From positions 62,001 to 126,000 of the forward strand of contig NZ_RDBL01000014.1 in assembly GCF_008042035.1 (NCBI RefSeq): a DNA stretch of 64,000 nucleotides, given 5' to 3'. Source of the DNA: Streptomyces sp. col6. GTDB taxonomy: Bacteria; Actinomycetota; Actinomycetes; Streptomycetales; Streptomycetaceae. The position numbers and the translations under genes are program-made. Positions within the stretch are counted from its first letter, which is position 1; every line of letters begins with the position of its first letter. Below, piece by piece: positions 33,338 through 40,590 of the stretch. The notes beneath the pieces were generated by a model, which worked only from the letters and a program-made list of their open reading frames with translations, was not told the origin of the DNA and did not search any database.

Positions 33338-34885
33338 ATGAGGCGACCAGTCGCACTGCGACTCTCCGCGGCACTGTCCACGATGGCCCTGGCGGCCGCG
33401 ACCGGGGCGGTCCTGACGATGCCCGAGGCCTCGGCCGCGGTGGCGGGCGGCGCCACCGGCTTCGCGAGCCAGAACGGCGGAACCACCGGCGGCGCGGGCG
33501 GGCAGACCGTACGGGCCACCACCGGGACGCAGATCCACGAGGCCCTGTGCGGCCGGGCCAGCAGCAGCACCCCGATCACCATCGAGGTCGAGGGCACCAT
33601 CAACCACGCCAACACCGCCAAGGTGTCCGGCGACAGCTGCAACACGGCGGCCGGTGTCATCGAGCTCAAGCAGATCAGCAACGTCACGCTCGTCGGCGTC
33701 GGCAGCGGGGCCGTCTTCGACCAACTGGGCATCCACATCCGCCAGTCCAGCAACATCATCATCCAGAACGTGACGGTCAAGAACGTCAAGAAGTCCGGTT
33801 CGCCCACCTCGAACGGCGGCGACGCCATCGGCATGGAGAGCGACGTCCGCAACGTCTGGGTCGACCACGCCACCCTGGAGGCGTCCGGCGGCGAGGACGA
33901 CGGGTTCGACGGCCTCTTCGACATGAAGGACAACACCCAGTACGTGACGCTGTCCTACAGCATCCTGCGCAACTCCGGCCGGGGCGGCCTCATCGGCTCC
34001 AGCGAGACCCAGCTCGACAACGGCTACGTCACGTTCCACCACAACCTGTACGAGAACGTCGACTCCCGCACACCGCTGCTGCGCGGCGGCGTCGCCCACA
34101 TCTACAACAACTACTACATGAAGCTGAACAAGTCCGGCATCAACTCCCGGGCCGGAGCCCACGCCAAGGTGGACAACAACTACTTCAAGGACTCCAAGGA
34201 CGTCCTCGGCACCTTCTACACGGACACCACCGGCTACTGGCAGGTGAGCGGCAACACCTTCGACAACGTCACCTGGTCCTCGCCCGGCACCGAGAACCAC
34301 CCGGCCGGACCCGACCCGAAGTCCAACACCACCGTCAGCATCCCCTACGCGTACACCCTCGACGCCGCCTCCTGCGTGCCCTCCCTCGTGACCGGCACGG
34401 CCGGCGCCGGCAAGGGGCTGAAGGTCTCCGACGGCGACTGCTCCACCACCACACCGACCCCCGACCCGACCGACCCCACGCCGAACCCGACCGACCCCAC
34501 CGACCCGACCACGCCCGGCGGCACCAACCTCAGCCTCGGCGCCGGCGCCGACGGCTCCAGCAAGGCGAGCGGAACGAGCTACGGCAACGTGCGCGACGGC
34601 GACCTCGGCACCTACTGGTCCCCGGCCGGCTCGACCGGCTCCGTCTCCGTCAAGTGGCCCTCCGCCACCAGCGTCTCCGCCGTCACCATCCGCGAGGCCG
34701 CGGGCGCCCAGGGCGTGATCGGCTCCTGGCGGCTGCTCAACGCCGACACCGGCGCGGTCCTCAAGACCGGCAGCGGGGCGGGCAGCGTCACCATCCCGGC
34801 CACCTCCCTGCGCAAGCTCACCTTCGAGATCACCGGCGCCAGTGGCACGCCGAAGGTCGCGGAGTTCGAGACGTACGCCGGATAG
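33338..34885 (+). CDS. secreted PL1 pectate lyase with C-terminal carbohydrate-binding domain
   Basis: 515 residues from ATG 33338 (GGGAA 7 nt upstream). The Sec signal ends near ASA (MRRPVALRLSAALSTMALAAATGAVLTMPEASA). The right-handed beta-helix of polysaccharide lyase family 1 spans about 35-365, with NVWVDHATLEA, DGLFDMKDNTQYVTLSYSIL, and VTFHHNLYENVDSRTPLLRGGVAHIYNNYY (calcium site and catalytic RxPxxR-like region SRTPLLR). A Pro/Thr linker (TTTPTPDPTDPTPNPTDPTDPTT) then leads to a domain of about 125 residues resembling an F5/8-type sugar-binding module (GDLGTYWSPAGSTGSVSVKWP). The enzyme cleaves polygalacturonate outside the cell. Confidence 0.92.
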   Translation: MRRPVALRLSAALSTMALAAATGAVLTMPEASAAVAGGATGFASQNGGTTGGAGGQTVRATTGTQIHEALCGRASSSTPITIEVEGTINHANTAKVSGDSCNTAAGVIELKQISNVTLVGVGSGAVFDQLGIHIRQSSNIIIQNVTVKNVKKSGSPTSNGGDAIGMESDVRNVWVDHATLEASGGEDDGFDGLFDMKDNTQYVTLSYSILRNSGRGGLIGSSETQLDNGYVTFHHNLYENVDSRTPLLRGGVAHIYNNYYMKLNKSGINSRAGAHAKVDNNYFKDSKDVLGTFYTDTTGYWQVSGNTFDNVTWSSPGTENHPAGPDPKSNTTVSIPYAYTLDAASCVPSLVTGTAGAGKGLKVSDGDCSTTTPTPDPTDPTPNPTDPTDPTTPGGTNLSLGAGADGSSKASGTSYGNVRDGDLGTYWSPAGSTGSVSVKWPSATSVSAVTIREAAGAQGVIGSWRLLNADTGAVLKTGSGAGSVTIPATSLRKLTFEITGASGTPKVAEFETYAG

Positions 34886-34903
34886 CGGCGCGACCACGGC
34901 CAG

Positions 34904-34947
34904 GCGGCCCGGTCCGGGAGCACCGACCTCCCGGACCGGGCTGCCGC
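34904..34947 (+). terminator. pectate lyase terminator
   Basis: Long hairpin, GCGGCCCGGTCCGGGAG (34904-34920) pairing with 34928-34947 (one bulge) across a 7-nt loop, 18 nt after the stop. Confidence 0.85.
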
Positions 34948-35106
34948 ATGTGCGGGTGGAGCGAGGGCCCCGAAACCACAGGCGACATCGGACGGTACCC
35001 CGGCGATCACTGGGTACGCGTGCCGGGACCGACACACGCGCTGCTGCGCCGGACGGATGGGCGCGGCCAGTGATTCGGACGATCGACGAAGGCAAGGTGA
35101 CCTCGT

Positions 35107-35520
35107 ATGAGCACGATGGAGCGTCAGGCCCACGCCACCGATGAGCCGGTGAACGTGCTGGTCTCGCGTGCCTCGCGGCAGATCTCGGAACTGGTTCGGG
35201 AGGAGATGCGGCTCGCCCGGGTGGAAATGACCCGGAAGGGCAAGCGGTACGGCAGGGGTGGCGGCCTCTTCGGCGCCGCCGGCCTGCTGGGCTTCCTGAC
35301 GGCCCAGGCCGCGGTGGTGACGTGCATCGCCGCCCTCGCGTCGGTCCTGCCGGTGTGGGCGGCGGCTCTCGTCGTCACGGCGGTGCTGGCGGCCGCTGCC
35401 GCCGTCGCCGCCCTCGCGGGAAAGCGGCAGATCACCGAGGCCGGGCCGCCCGTGCCCGGACAGGCCGTCGACAGCGTCAAGGCTGATGTGGCAGAGATCA
35501 AGGAAAAGGCACACCGATGA
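35107..35520 (+). CDS. actinobacterial holin-X (phage holin superfamily III-like) membrane protein
   Basis: 137 residues; AAGGTG precedes ATG 35107. A conserved amphipathic N-terminus (VNVLVSRASRQISELVREEMRLARVEMTRKGKRYGRGGGLFGAAG) is followed by two hydrophobic helices, the pattern of the Actinobacterial Holin-X family. Despite the name there is no lysis gene nearby, and such proteins are chromosomal membrane-envelope proteins of unknown job. First of a three-gene operon with DUF3618 and DUF4235, which recur together in Streptomyces. Confidence 0.88.
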   Translation: MSTMERQAHATDEPVNVLVSRASRQISELVREEMRLARVEMTRKGKRYGRGGGLFGAAGLLGFLTAQAAVVTCIAALASVLPVWAAALVVTAVLAAAAAVAALAGKRQITEAGPPVPGQAVDSVKADVAEIKEKAHR

Positions 35521-35984
35521 GCGACACCCACCGGACGGACAACGAGAACCCCACACCCGAGGATCTGCGCAGGCAGGTCGAGCACACCCGTGACGAGCTC
35601 GGGATGACCGTCGAGGCGCTGGCCGCCAAGGCCGACGTCAAGGCGCAGGCGAAGGAGAGGACGGCCGCTGTGAAGCAGCAGACCGCGGAGAAGGCCGCCC
35701 TGGCCACCGGCCAGGTGCGCGACAAGGCGGCCCAGGTCGCCCGGAAGCTGAAGGAACACACGCCCGAACCCGTGCTGGAGAAGACGGCCCAGGCCGCCGC
35801 CCAGGTACGCGAGAGCGCGGCGAAGGCCGGACAGTACGCGGCGGACAAGGCGCCCGAACCGCTGCGCGAGACGGCCGGCCAGGCCGCCACCGCGGCACGC
35901 GCCAACCGCACCCCGCTGCTCGCGGCCGGTGCCCTGATCGCCGCCGTCCTGCTGATCCGCCGCACCCGGAGCCACCGCCGGTGA
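35517..35984 (+). CDS. DUF3618 protein
   Basis: 155 residues. The N-terminal DUF3618 motif is TPEDLRRQVEHTRDELGMTVEALAAKADVKAQAKERTAAVK. A long Ala/Lys-rich helix of heptad-like composition leads to one C-terminal membrane anchor (TPLLAAGALIAAVLLIRRTRSHRR). The start overlaps the holin-X stop (ATGA). It is probably a membrane-tethered coiled coil; no biochemical role is known. Confidence 0.88.
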   Translation: MSDTHRTDNENPTPEDLRRQVEHTRDELGMTVEALAAKADVKAQAKERTAAVKQQTAEKAALATGQVRDKAAQVARKLKEHTPEPVLEKTAQAAAQVRESAAKAGQYAADKAPEPLRETAGQAATAARANRTPLLAAGALIAAVLLIRRTRSHRR

Positions 35985-36247
35985 ACGCGGCCAAGATCGC
36001 GTACAAGCCGGTCGGGCTCGTGCTCGGCGCCGCAGGCGGCATGCTCGCGGGCATGGCGTTCAAGCAGGTCTGGAAGGTCATCGAGGGCGAGGGCGACGCC
36101 CCGGACGCCATGGACGAGGACCGCCGCTGGAAGGAGATCCTGCTGGCGGCGGCCGTCCAGGGCGCGATCTTCGCCGTGGTCAAGGCGGCGATAGAGCGTT
36201 CGGGCGCCGTGACCACTCGCCGTCTGACCGGCACCTGGCCCGGCTGA
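35981..36247 (+). CDS. DUF4235 membrane protein
   Basis: 88 residues from GTG 35981, overlapping the DUF3618 stop (GTGA). Two hydrophobic helices are separated by an acidic loop: KPVGLVLGAAGGMLAGMAFKQVWKVIEGEGDAPDAMDEDRRWKEILLAAAVQGAIFAVVKAAIERSG, the DUF4235 pattern. It closes the three-gene envelope operon. Function unknown. Confidence 0.88.
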   Translation: MNAAKIAYKPVGLVLGAAGGMLAGMAFKQVWKVIEGEGDAPDAMDEDRRWKEILLAAAVQGAIFAVVKAAIERSGAVTTRRLTGTWPG

Positions 36248-36258
36248 GACGGCGGAGA

Positions 36259-36300
36259 CGGAGGGGGCCGGCGCCCGTGACGGCGCGGCGGCCCCCTCCG
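36259..36300 (+). terminator. terminator of the DUF3618 operon
   Basis: Perfect 12-bp outer arms (CGGAGGGGGCCG, 36259-36270 and 36289-36300) plus an inner GCGCC/GGCGC stem, starting 12 nt after the DUF4235 stop. Confidence 0.82.
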
Positions 36301-36406
36301 CTGCGCACGGCCGTCACCGTCGGCCGGCCGCGACCGGCTCACCGGGGACGGGCGCGGGCGGGCTGCGGGCCTGCGAACCCCGCGGTCATCGGGGAACGTG
36401 GAGCAC

Positions 36407-36652
36407 ATGACTCCTTCGCAGAACCCGGACCCCGACCCGGACCCCCGCGAGACCCCAGGACGGGCGCGCGGCGGCGGAGTGCCGCCCGGTGAGACCCCGC
36501 CCCCCGAGAGCGGCTTGTCGGGGACGGGCCCCCGGGACACCACGTACAACCCGCCGAAGGGCTGGGCTAAGGCGCCGATGGCACTGATCATCGTCGTCAC
36601 GCTGCTCATCGCGGCGTTCTTCCTGGTCTACGCGATCATCCTGCTGCTCTGA
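36407..36652 (+). CDS. small DUF6480-type membrane protein
   Basis: 81 residues. The soluble first half is Pro/Gly/Asp-rich (MTPSQNPDPDPDPRETPGRARGGGVPPGETPPPESGLSGTGPRD), and one membrane anchor ends the protein (APMALIIVVTLLIAAFFLVYAIILLL). The pattern matches DUF6480, common in Streptomyces. ATG 36407 has GGAG only 3 nt upstream; a GTG at 36398 in frame is an alternative. Role unknown. Confidence 0.75.
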   Translation: MTPSQNPDPDPDPRETPGRARGGGVPPGETPPPESGLSGTGPRDTTYNPPKGWAKAPMALIIVVTLLIAAFFLVYAIILLL

Positions 36653-36707
36653 CGCGGCGGGACGGACGACCCGAACGGCGCAACCGCCGGGAGCGGGGCG
36701 GGCCGGC

Positions 36708-37376
36708 TCAGGAGTTGTCGACGATCTGGTACAGGTAGATCAGCTGGTGCTCGTCGTCCGGCAGCGAGTTCGGGTCGCCGTCGGGCACATCCGTCCGGAA
36801 GTAGAACTGCGGCGCCTCGGGGCCGTTGAGCTGCCCGTTGTCCTGCATGGCGGCCATCCGGTCGAGGAACAGGTCGACCGAGGGCGTCTTCGTCCCGATG
36901 TCCTTCGCGAGCGCGCCGCCCAGCACCACCTTCAGGTGCTCCGTGTCGATCCGTACCTGCGTCGTCGACCCCCGTGCGCTGGTCGGCCGGAACGTGAAGC
37001 CCGAACCGTCGCACTCGTACATGCCGAACACCAGGCCCATCACCGTCGGGCTCTCGCCGCCCCAGCTGACGGACGCCGCCGAGCCGTACGGTCCCTGGCC
37101 GCCGTGCTCGCACACCGAGCCCTCCGGAGGCGTCTGGCGGTCCGCGAACTTCCACCCGCCGTTGCCGCTGCCGCCGGTCTCGGTCTCCTTCGGCGTCGCC
37201 TTCCCCGTCGGCTCGGCGGCCGGCTTCGACGCCGTGTCCGAGGGCCCCGACGCACTCGCGGACGGACTCGCCGCACCGCCGGCGTTCTCGTCGCTCCCGC
37301 CCGGCTCGCACGCCGTGGTCGCCAGGGCCGCCGCGACGGCCAGCCCCAGGGCGTACAGCCTCATGTTCCTGTGCAT
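36708..37376 (-). CDS. hypothetical lipoprotein
   Basis: 222 residues. Start 37376 is chosen because GGGGGA lies 5-6 nt upstream. The signal MHRNMRLYALGLAVAAALATTAC ends in a lipobox-like cysteine, then a low-complexity Ser/Gly/Thr linker to about residue 75. The globular part (WKFADRQTPPEGSVCEHGGQGPYGSAASVSWGGESPTVMGLVFG...LYQIVDNS) is not a family I recognise. It contains two cysteines (SVCEHGG, MYECDGSG) that could form a disulfide. A decayed second copy of its 5' end lies at 42250-42475. Confidence 0.8.
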   Translation of the reverse strand: MHRNMRLYALGLAVAAALATTACEPGGSDENAGGAASPSASASGPSDTASKPAAEPTGKATPKETETGGSGNGGWKFADRQTPPEGSVCEHGGQGPYGSAASVSWGGESPTVMGLVFGMYECDGSGFTFRPTSARGSTTQVRIDTEHLKVVLGGALAKDIGTKTPSVDLFLDRMAAMQDNGQLNGPEAPQFYFRTDVPDGDPNSLPDDEHQLIYLYQIVDNS

Positions 37377-37542
37377 CAGATCCCCCGATGTTCCGCACGT
37401 GGTGATGTGCATGACCAATGAATGGCGCATGGGCAGTGTGTGCCCGGACCCCGGTGTTCCGCGCCGCCCGTTCCGTACCGTTACGGAGCGGGGACACGGG
37501 CGCAGCAATCGCGGCAGCCGCGAAGGGCCCCGACGGGGACGG

Positions 37543-37836
37543 TCAGTCGGTGCCTTCGACGATACGGAAGTCGCGCTCGACGCCGTCGGAGAGGGCGGCC
37601 AGCGCCTCCTGGTAGGCCGCACTCTCGCGCGCAGCGACCGCCTGCTCGAAGCTGTCGAACTCGATCAGGACCGTGCGCTCGGCGATTCCGGCGTCATGCG
37701 CCGTGACCCGGCCGCCACGGACGAGGACCCGGCCGCCCCCGGCCCTGACGGCCGGAGCGGCCAGACTGTTGTAGGCAGCCAGCTTCTCGGGGTCGGAAAT
37801 CGTGCGGTAGACGCTGACCCAGTAGCCCTTGGGCAT
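37543..37836 (-). CDS. DUF1330 protein
   Basis: 97 residues, ATG 37836 behind a strong GGAGG. Opening MPKGYWVSVYRTISDPEKLAAYNSLAAPAVRAGGGRVLVRGG and FDSFEQAVAARESAAYQEALAAL are the DUF1330 (dimeric alpha/beta-barrel, EthD-like) pattern. Such small proteins may bind or oxidise small ligands, but activity is undefined. It follows the MFS gene by 35 nt on the same strand and may be in its transcript, so a role in handling the same compound is possible. Confidence 0.9.
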   Translation of the reverse strand: MPKGYWVSVYRTISDPEKLAAYNSLAAPAVRAGGGRVLVRGGRVTAHDAGIAERTVLIEFDSFEQAVAARESAAYQEALAALSDGVERDFRIVEGTD

Positions 37837-37871
37837 GGAACCTCCAGTGTGTGGTAACGCGTGCGTACGAC

Positions 37872-39305
37872 TTACAGGTTGGTCTCGGACGGGCGTCTGC
37901 GGGCGAGGAAGAGGCCGGTCAGCGTCGTGACCATCATGGCGCCGATGCCGATCAGCGCCGCCGTGGTGTAGGCGCTGTCGTCGGGGAACAGCCGGCCGGG
38001 GGCGGTGCCCGTGGCGAGGACCAGACCGCCGATGGCGCTCCCCAGGGAGTAACCGACGCTGCGGACGACGTAGTTGAAGCTCATGGCGCTCGACGTCTCG
38101 CTCCTGGGCGTGACGGCCAGGATGACGCCGGGCATCGCGGCCGAGAAGCCGCCGACGCCGAAGCCGAGCACGCCCATCGCCGTGAACAGTTCGGCCAGGT
38201 CCGACCGGGCCGCCGCGAACAGGGCGAACCCGCCGCCGACCACGACGGCACTGCCGGCCAGGAGCAGGGGGTCGGCGACCCGCCTGCGGAGCCGAGGCGT
38301 GAGCTTGCCGGCGACGAACCCCAGCACCGAGAACGGGATGAGGACCAGCCCGGCGACGAAGGTCGTCAGCCCGAAGCCGTAGCCGGCGCCGTGAGGTGTC
38401 TGCGCGTACCGGGTGACGAGCGTGAGCAAGAGGTACATGCCGATCCCGCCGACGAACATGGCGAGGTTCGCCCCGGCGACCGCCGGATGCCGCACCGCCC
38501 GCACATCGACCAGGGGCGTCGCGCCGCGCAGTTCGACGGCGACCCAGGCGCAGAGCAGCACCACCGCGGCGACGGCGAGCCCCGACACCACGGTGAGGTG
38601 ACGGCTCCACAGATTCCGTTCGCCGGCGAGGAACAGCACCAGGAGCAGCGCGGCGGCCAGGAGTACGGCGCCCGCCACGTCCACATGCGCGGAGCGGCCT
38701 TCCGGGGCTTCGGGCATGGAGCGCCACGCGGTGAGCAGGGCGGCGGCGGTGACGACCAGACCGAGGCCGTAGGCGGCCCGTACCCCGCCGAGTTCGGCGA
38801 GGAGTGCGGTCAGCGGGTAGCCGACGCCGGCCCCGATGATCGAGACCACCGAGATCAGGGCGATCACGGACGCGCTCCGCTCCTCGGGGAGGTGGTCCCG
38901 GGCCACGCCCATCATCAGCGCCGTCAGCCCGAGCCCGACGCCCTGGGCCGCCCGGCCTGCCAGCAGCCAGGCGAACGGCAGGGGCAGCACGGTCAGCGCG
39001 CTGCCGGCGACGACTACCGCCAGCGTGGCGAGGATCGTCGCCCGCCGGTGCGGACCTGCTCCGAGCCGCCCCAGGACCGGCGTGGCGACCGCGCCGCTGA
39101 GCAGGGCGACGGTCAGCGTCCACTGCGCGCTGCCGAGCGGGACGTGGAACGAGGTCGCCACGCCGGTGATGAGCGGCGCCCCGAGGCTGCCGACCGCCGC
39201 CACGACCAGAGCGATGAACATCAGGGCGGGGATCAGCAGCCGCCCCTCGGGGCGCGCCTCTGGGAACGCCTGCACCGCGACGCCGTCGACCGGCTGCCGG
39301 GTCAC
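37872..39305 (-). CDS. MFS drug transporter, DHA2-like (14 TM)
   Basis: 477 residues, GTG start at 39305 overlapping the MarR stop (GTGA). About 14 hydrophobic helices. The family motif C-like run GVGLGLTALMMGVARDHLPEERSASVIALISVVSIIGAGVGYPLTALLAELGG and motif A-like GRLGAGPHRR suggest a proton-driven drug exporter. The fused-in-frame MarR partner upstream probably represses it until the exported compound is present. Confidence 0.9.
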   Translation of the reverse strand: MTRQPVDGVAVQAFPEARPEGRLLIPALMFIALVVAAVGSLGAPLITGVATSFHVPLGSAQWTLTVALLSGAVATPVLGRLGAGPHRRATILATLAVVVAGSALTVLPLPFAWLLAGRAAQGVGLGLTALMMGVARDHLPEERSASVIALISVVSIIGAGVGYPLTALLAELGGVRAAYGLGLVVTAAALLTAWRSMPEAPEGRSAHVDVAGAVLLAAALLLVLFLAGERNLWSRHLTVVSGLAVAAVVLLCAWVAVELRGATPLVDVRAVRHPAVAGANLAMFVGGIGMYLLLTLVTRYAQTPHGAGYGFGLTTFVAGLVLIPFSVLGFVAGKLTPRLRRRVADPLLLAGSAVVVGGGFALFAAARSDLAELFTAMGVLGFGVGGFSAAMPGVILAVTPRSETSSAMSFNYVVRSVGYSLGSAIGGLVLATGTAPGRLFPDDSAYTTAALIGIGAMMVTTLTGLFLARRRPSETNL

Positions 39306-39760
39306 CGCTTCGGCCCGTCGTGGTCCTGGCTTTCGAGCTCCGCCAGATGCGTCAGCGCCGGCAGGGCCGCCACCAGCGCCTCGACCTCGTCGGCGGTCAG
39401 CTCGCCGATCAACCGCTCGAACGCATGGACGCCCGCCTGGTGCCGCGTCCGGACATAGGAGGCGCCGGCCTCGGTCAGGTACACCAGCGTGACCCGTCTG
39501 TCGGACGCGTCACCGCGCCGTTCGACCAGGCCGGACTCCTCCATCACCCGGACCAGGGCGGTCATCGCCGGCTGGGTGACGCCCTCGACCGCGGCCAGAT
39601 CGGTGATACGACGGGGGCCGGTCCGGTCCAGGGTGGCGAGGGTGGCGGCGGACGTCAGGCTCATGTCCCGGGGCAGGCGCTTCACGGCCCTGGTGGCCAG
39701 GCCGTAGAGGGTTGCCCCGATGGCGGCGGACGCGCCGGCGGCGGTGTCGTGACGACTCAT
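39302..39760 (-). CDS. MarR-family regulator of the adjacent MFS exporter
   Basis: 152 residues. The winged helix (about 30-110) reads MSLTSAATLATLDRTGPRRITDLAAVEGVTQPAMTALVRVMEESGLVERRGDASDRRVTLVYLTEAG, with the DxRxxxLxLT wing typical of MarR. First gene of a MarR-MFS(-DUF1330) operon. The -10 lies only 7 nt before the ATG, so the transcript is probably leaderless, and an AT-rich palindrome covers the promoter. Confidence 0.92.
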   Translation of the reverse strand: MSRHDTAAGASAAIGATLYGLATRAVKRLPRDMSLTSAATLATLDRTGPRRITDLAAVEGVTQPAMTALVRVMEESGLVERRGDASDRRVTLVYLTEAGASYVRTRHQAGVHAFERLIGELTADEVEALVAALPALTHLAELESQDHDGPKR

Positions 39761-39764
39761 GCCA

Positions 39765-39798
39765 GAAGTATAGCGTGTTTATATTCATAGCTTATGTA
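39765..39798 (-). promoter_or_regulatory. AT-rich MarR promoter/operator, probable leaderless start
   Basis: On the minus strand TATACT (complement of 39767-39772) is a near-consensus -10, 6 nt before the MarR ATG. Upstream is an AT-rich stretch containing the palindrome CATA-AGC-TATG (39786-39796). Its base composition contrasts sharply with the surroundings, as expected for an autoregulatory MarR site. Confidence 0.5.
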
Positions 39799-39826
39799 AA
39801 TGCCCCGGCTGCCGCGAACACCTCGG

Positions 39827-40180
39827 TCAGTCCTCGGCGTTAGGCAGCCGCCAGCCGAAGGGCATCAGATCCTGCTCCCAGGAGGGAGATCCGGCCAACG
39901 CGCCAGCGGCCTCGGGTACGCGCAGAAGGCAGCGGTGGCGCAGCAGTTCGCGGCGTTCACCTGAGGTGAGGAGCCTCTCCGCGTGGCCGAGATTGGCCGG
40001 GTGGTCGGCATGCAGGGTCGTACTGCCGTCGATCGGGCTGTTACCCGTCACATTGAGGCGGTCACCGGCCGGGGTCCGGTGGTCGAGGCGGAAGCCCGTA
40101 CGCCACTGGGAGTTGCTGCCCCAGCCCTGGGACAGGTCCACCGTCGGCCGGTGGCGGCGCCGGAAGGCCCAGTAGAGCGG
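39827..40180 (-). pseudogene. 3' fragment of a conserved hypothetical gene
   Basis: The minus-strand frame from about 40180 to the stop at 39827 reads like real protein: SPLYWAFRRRHRPTVDLSQGWGSNSQWRTGFRLDHRTPAGDRL...LTSGERRELLRHRCLLRVP...DLMPFGWRLPNAED. I recall similar C-terminal ends in Streptomyces hypothetical proteins, but cannot name a family. Upstream of 40180 the frame becomes Arg/Pro-rich and meets the XlnA relic on the other strand. I therefore read it as a gene cut at a rearrangement junction near 40180-40225. Confidence 0.55.
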
Positions 40181-40224
40181 TGAGCGGTCGGCGACGCCGC
40201 GCCGGGCGTGCCCGACGCCTGCGC

Positions 40225-40500
40225 GGATGCGGCGTCCTGGGCGCGTCGGCCGCACTGGTCGCACCGTCCGACGCACACGCCGCCGAGAACACGCTCCGGG
40301 TCGCGGCGGCGCAGAGCGGCCGCTGCTTCGGCACCGCCATCGCCTCGGGCAAGCTCGCCAGCCTCAACTCGGACGGCTCCATCACCGGTGTGCAGTCGGG
40401 GCTCTGCCTCGACGCCGTCGGCACCGGCACCGCCAACGGCACCCAGAACCAGCTCCACTCCTGCTCCAACGGCAGCAACCAGCGCTGGACCCGAACCTGA
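40225..40500 (+). pseudogene. xlnA-like relic with catalytic domain deleted
   Basis: Encodes [43 protein letters not shown], which matches the signal end and mature start of the intact xylanase at 44335 ([43 protein letters not shown]). It then jumps directly to SLNSDGSITGVQSGLCLDAVGTGTANGTQNQLHSCSNGSNQRWTRT, the last third of the CBM13 lectin domain. The whole GH10 barrel (about 370 residues) is missing, with the frame kept. The open frame starts at 40180 but the first 15 residues are unlike any signal peptide, so secretion and function are doubtful. The ending QRWTRT equals that of S. lividans XlnA. Confidence 0.85.
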
Positions 40501-40516
40501 GGGATCGGGCGGACAC

Positions 40517-40560
40517 CGGAGAGGCCGCAACCGATGACGGACTCGGTTGCGGCCTCTCCG
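40517..40560. terminator. bidirectional terminator, catalase/xlnA relic
   Basis: Perfect 18-bp arms (40517-40534 and 40543-40560; core GAGAGGCCGCAACCGA) with an 8-nt loop between the convergent catalase gene and the xlnA relic. Confidence 0.88.
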
Positions 40561-40590
40561 GCTGCCTGCGTCGCGGATCTGCCCCGGACT

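Noticed and set aside
34444..34515. Short tandem Asp-Pro-Thr repeat as a possible CRISPR-like or minisatellite array.
   Set aside because: It encodes the Pro/Thr linker between the pectate lyase and its binding module; repeat units are short and in frame.
35107..36247. Holin-like protein as evidence of a prophage.
   Set aside because: No phage structural, lysin or integrase genes are near; the holin-X/DUF3618/DUF4235 trio is ordinary Streptomyces chromosomal content.
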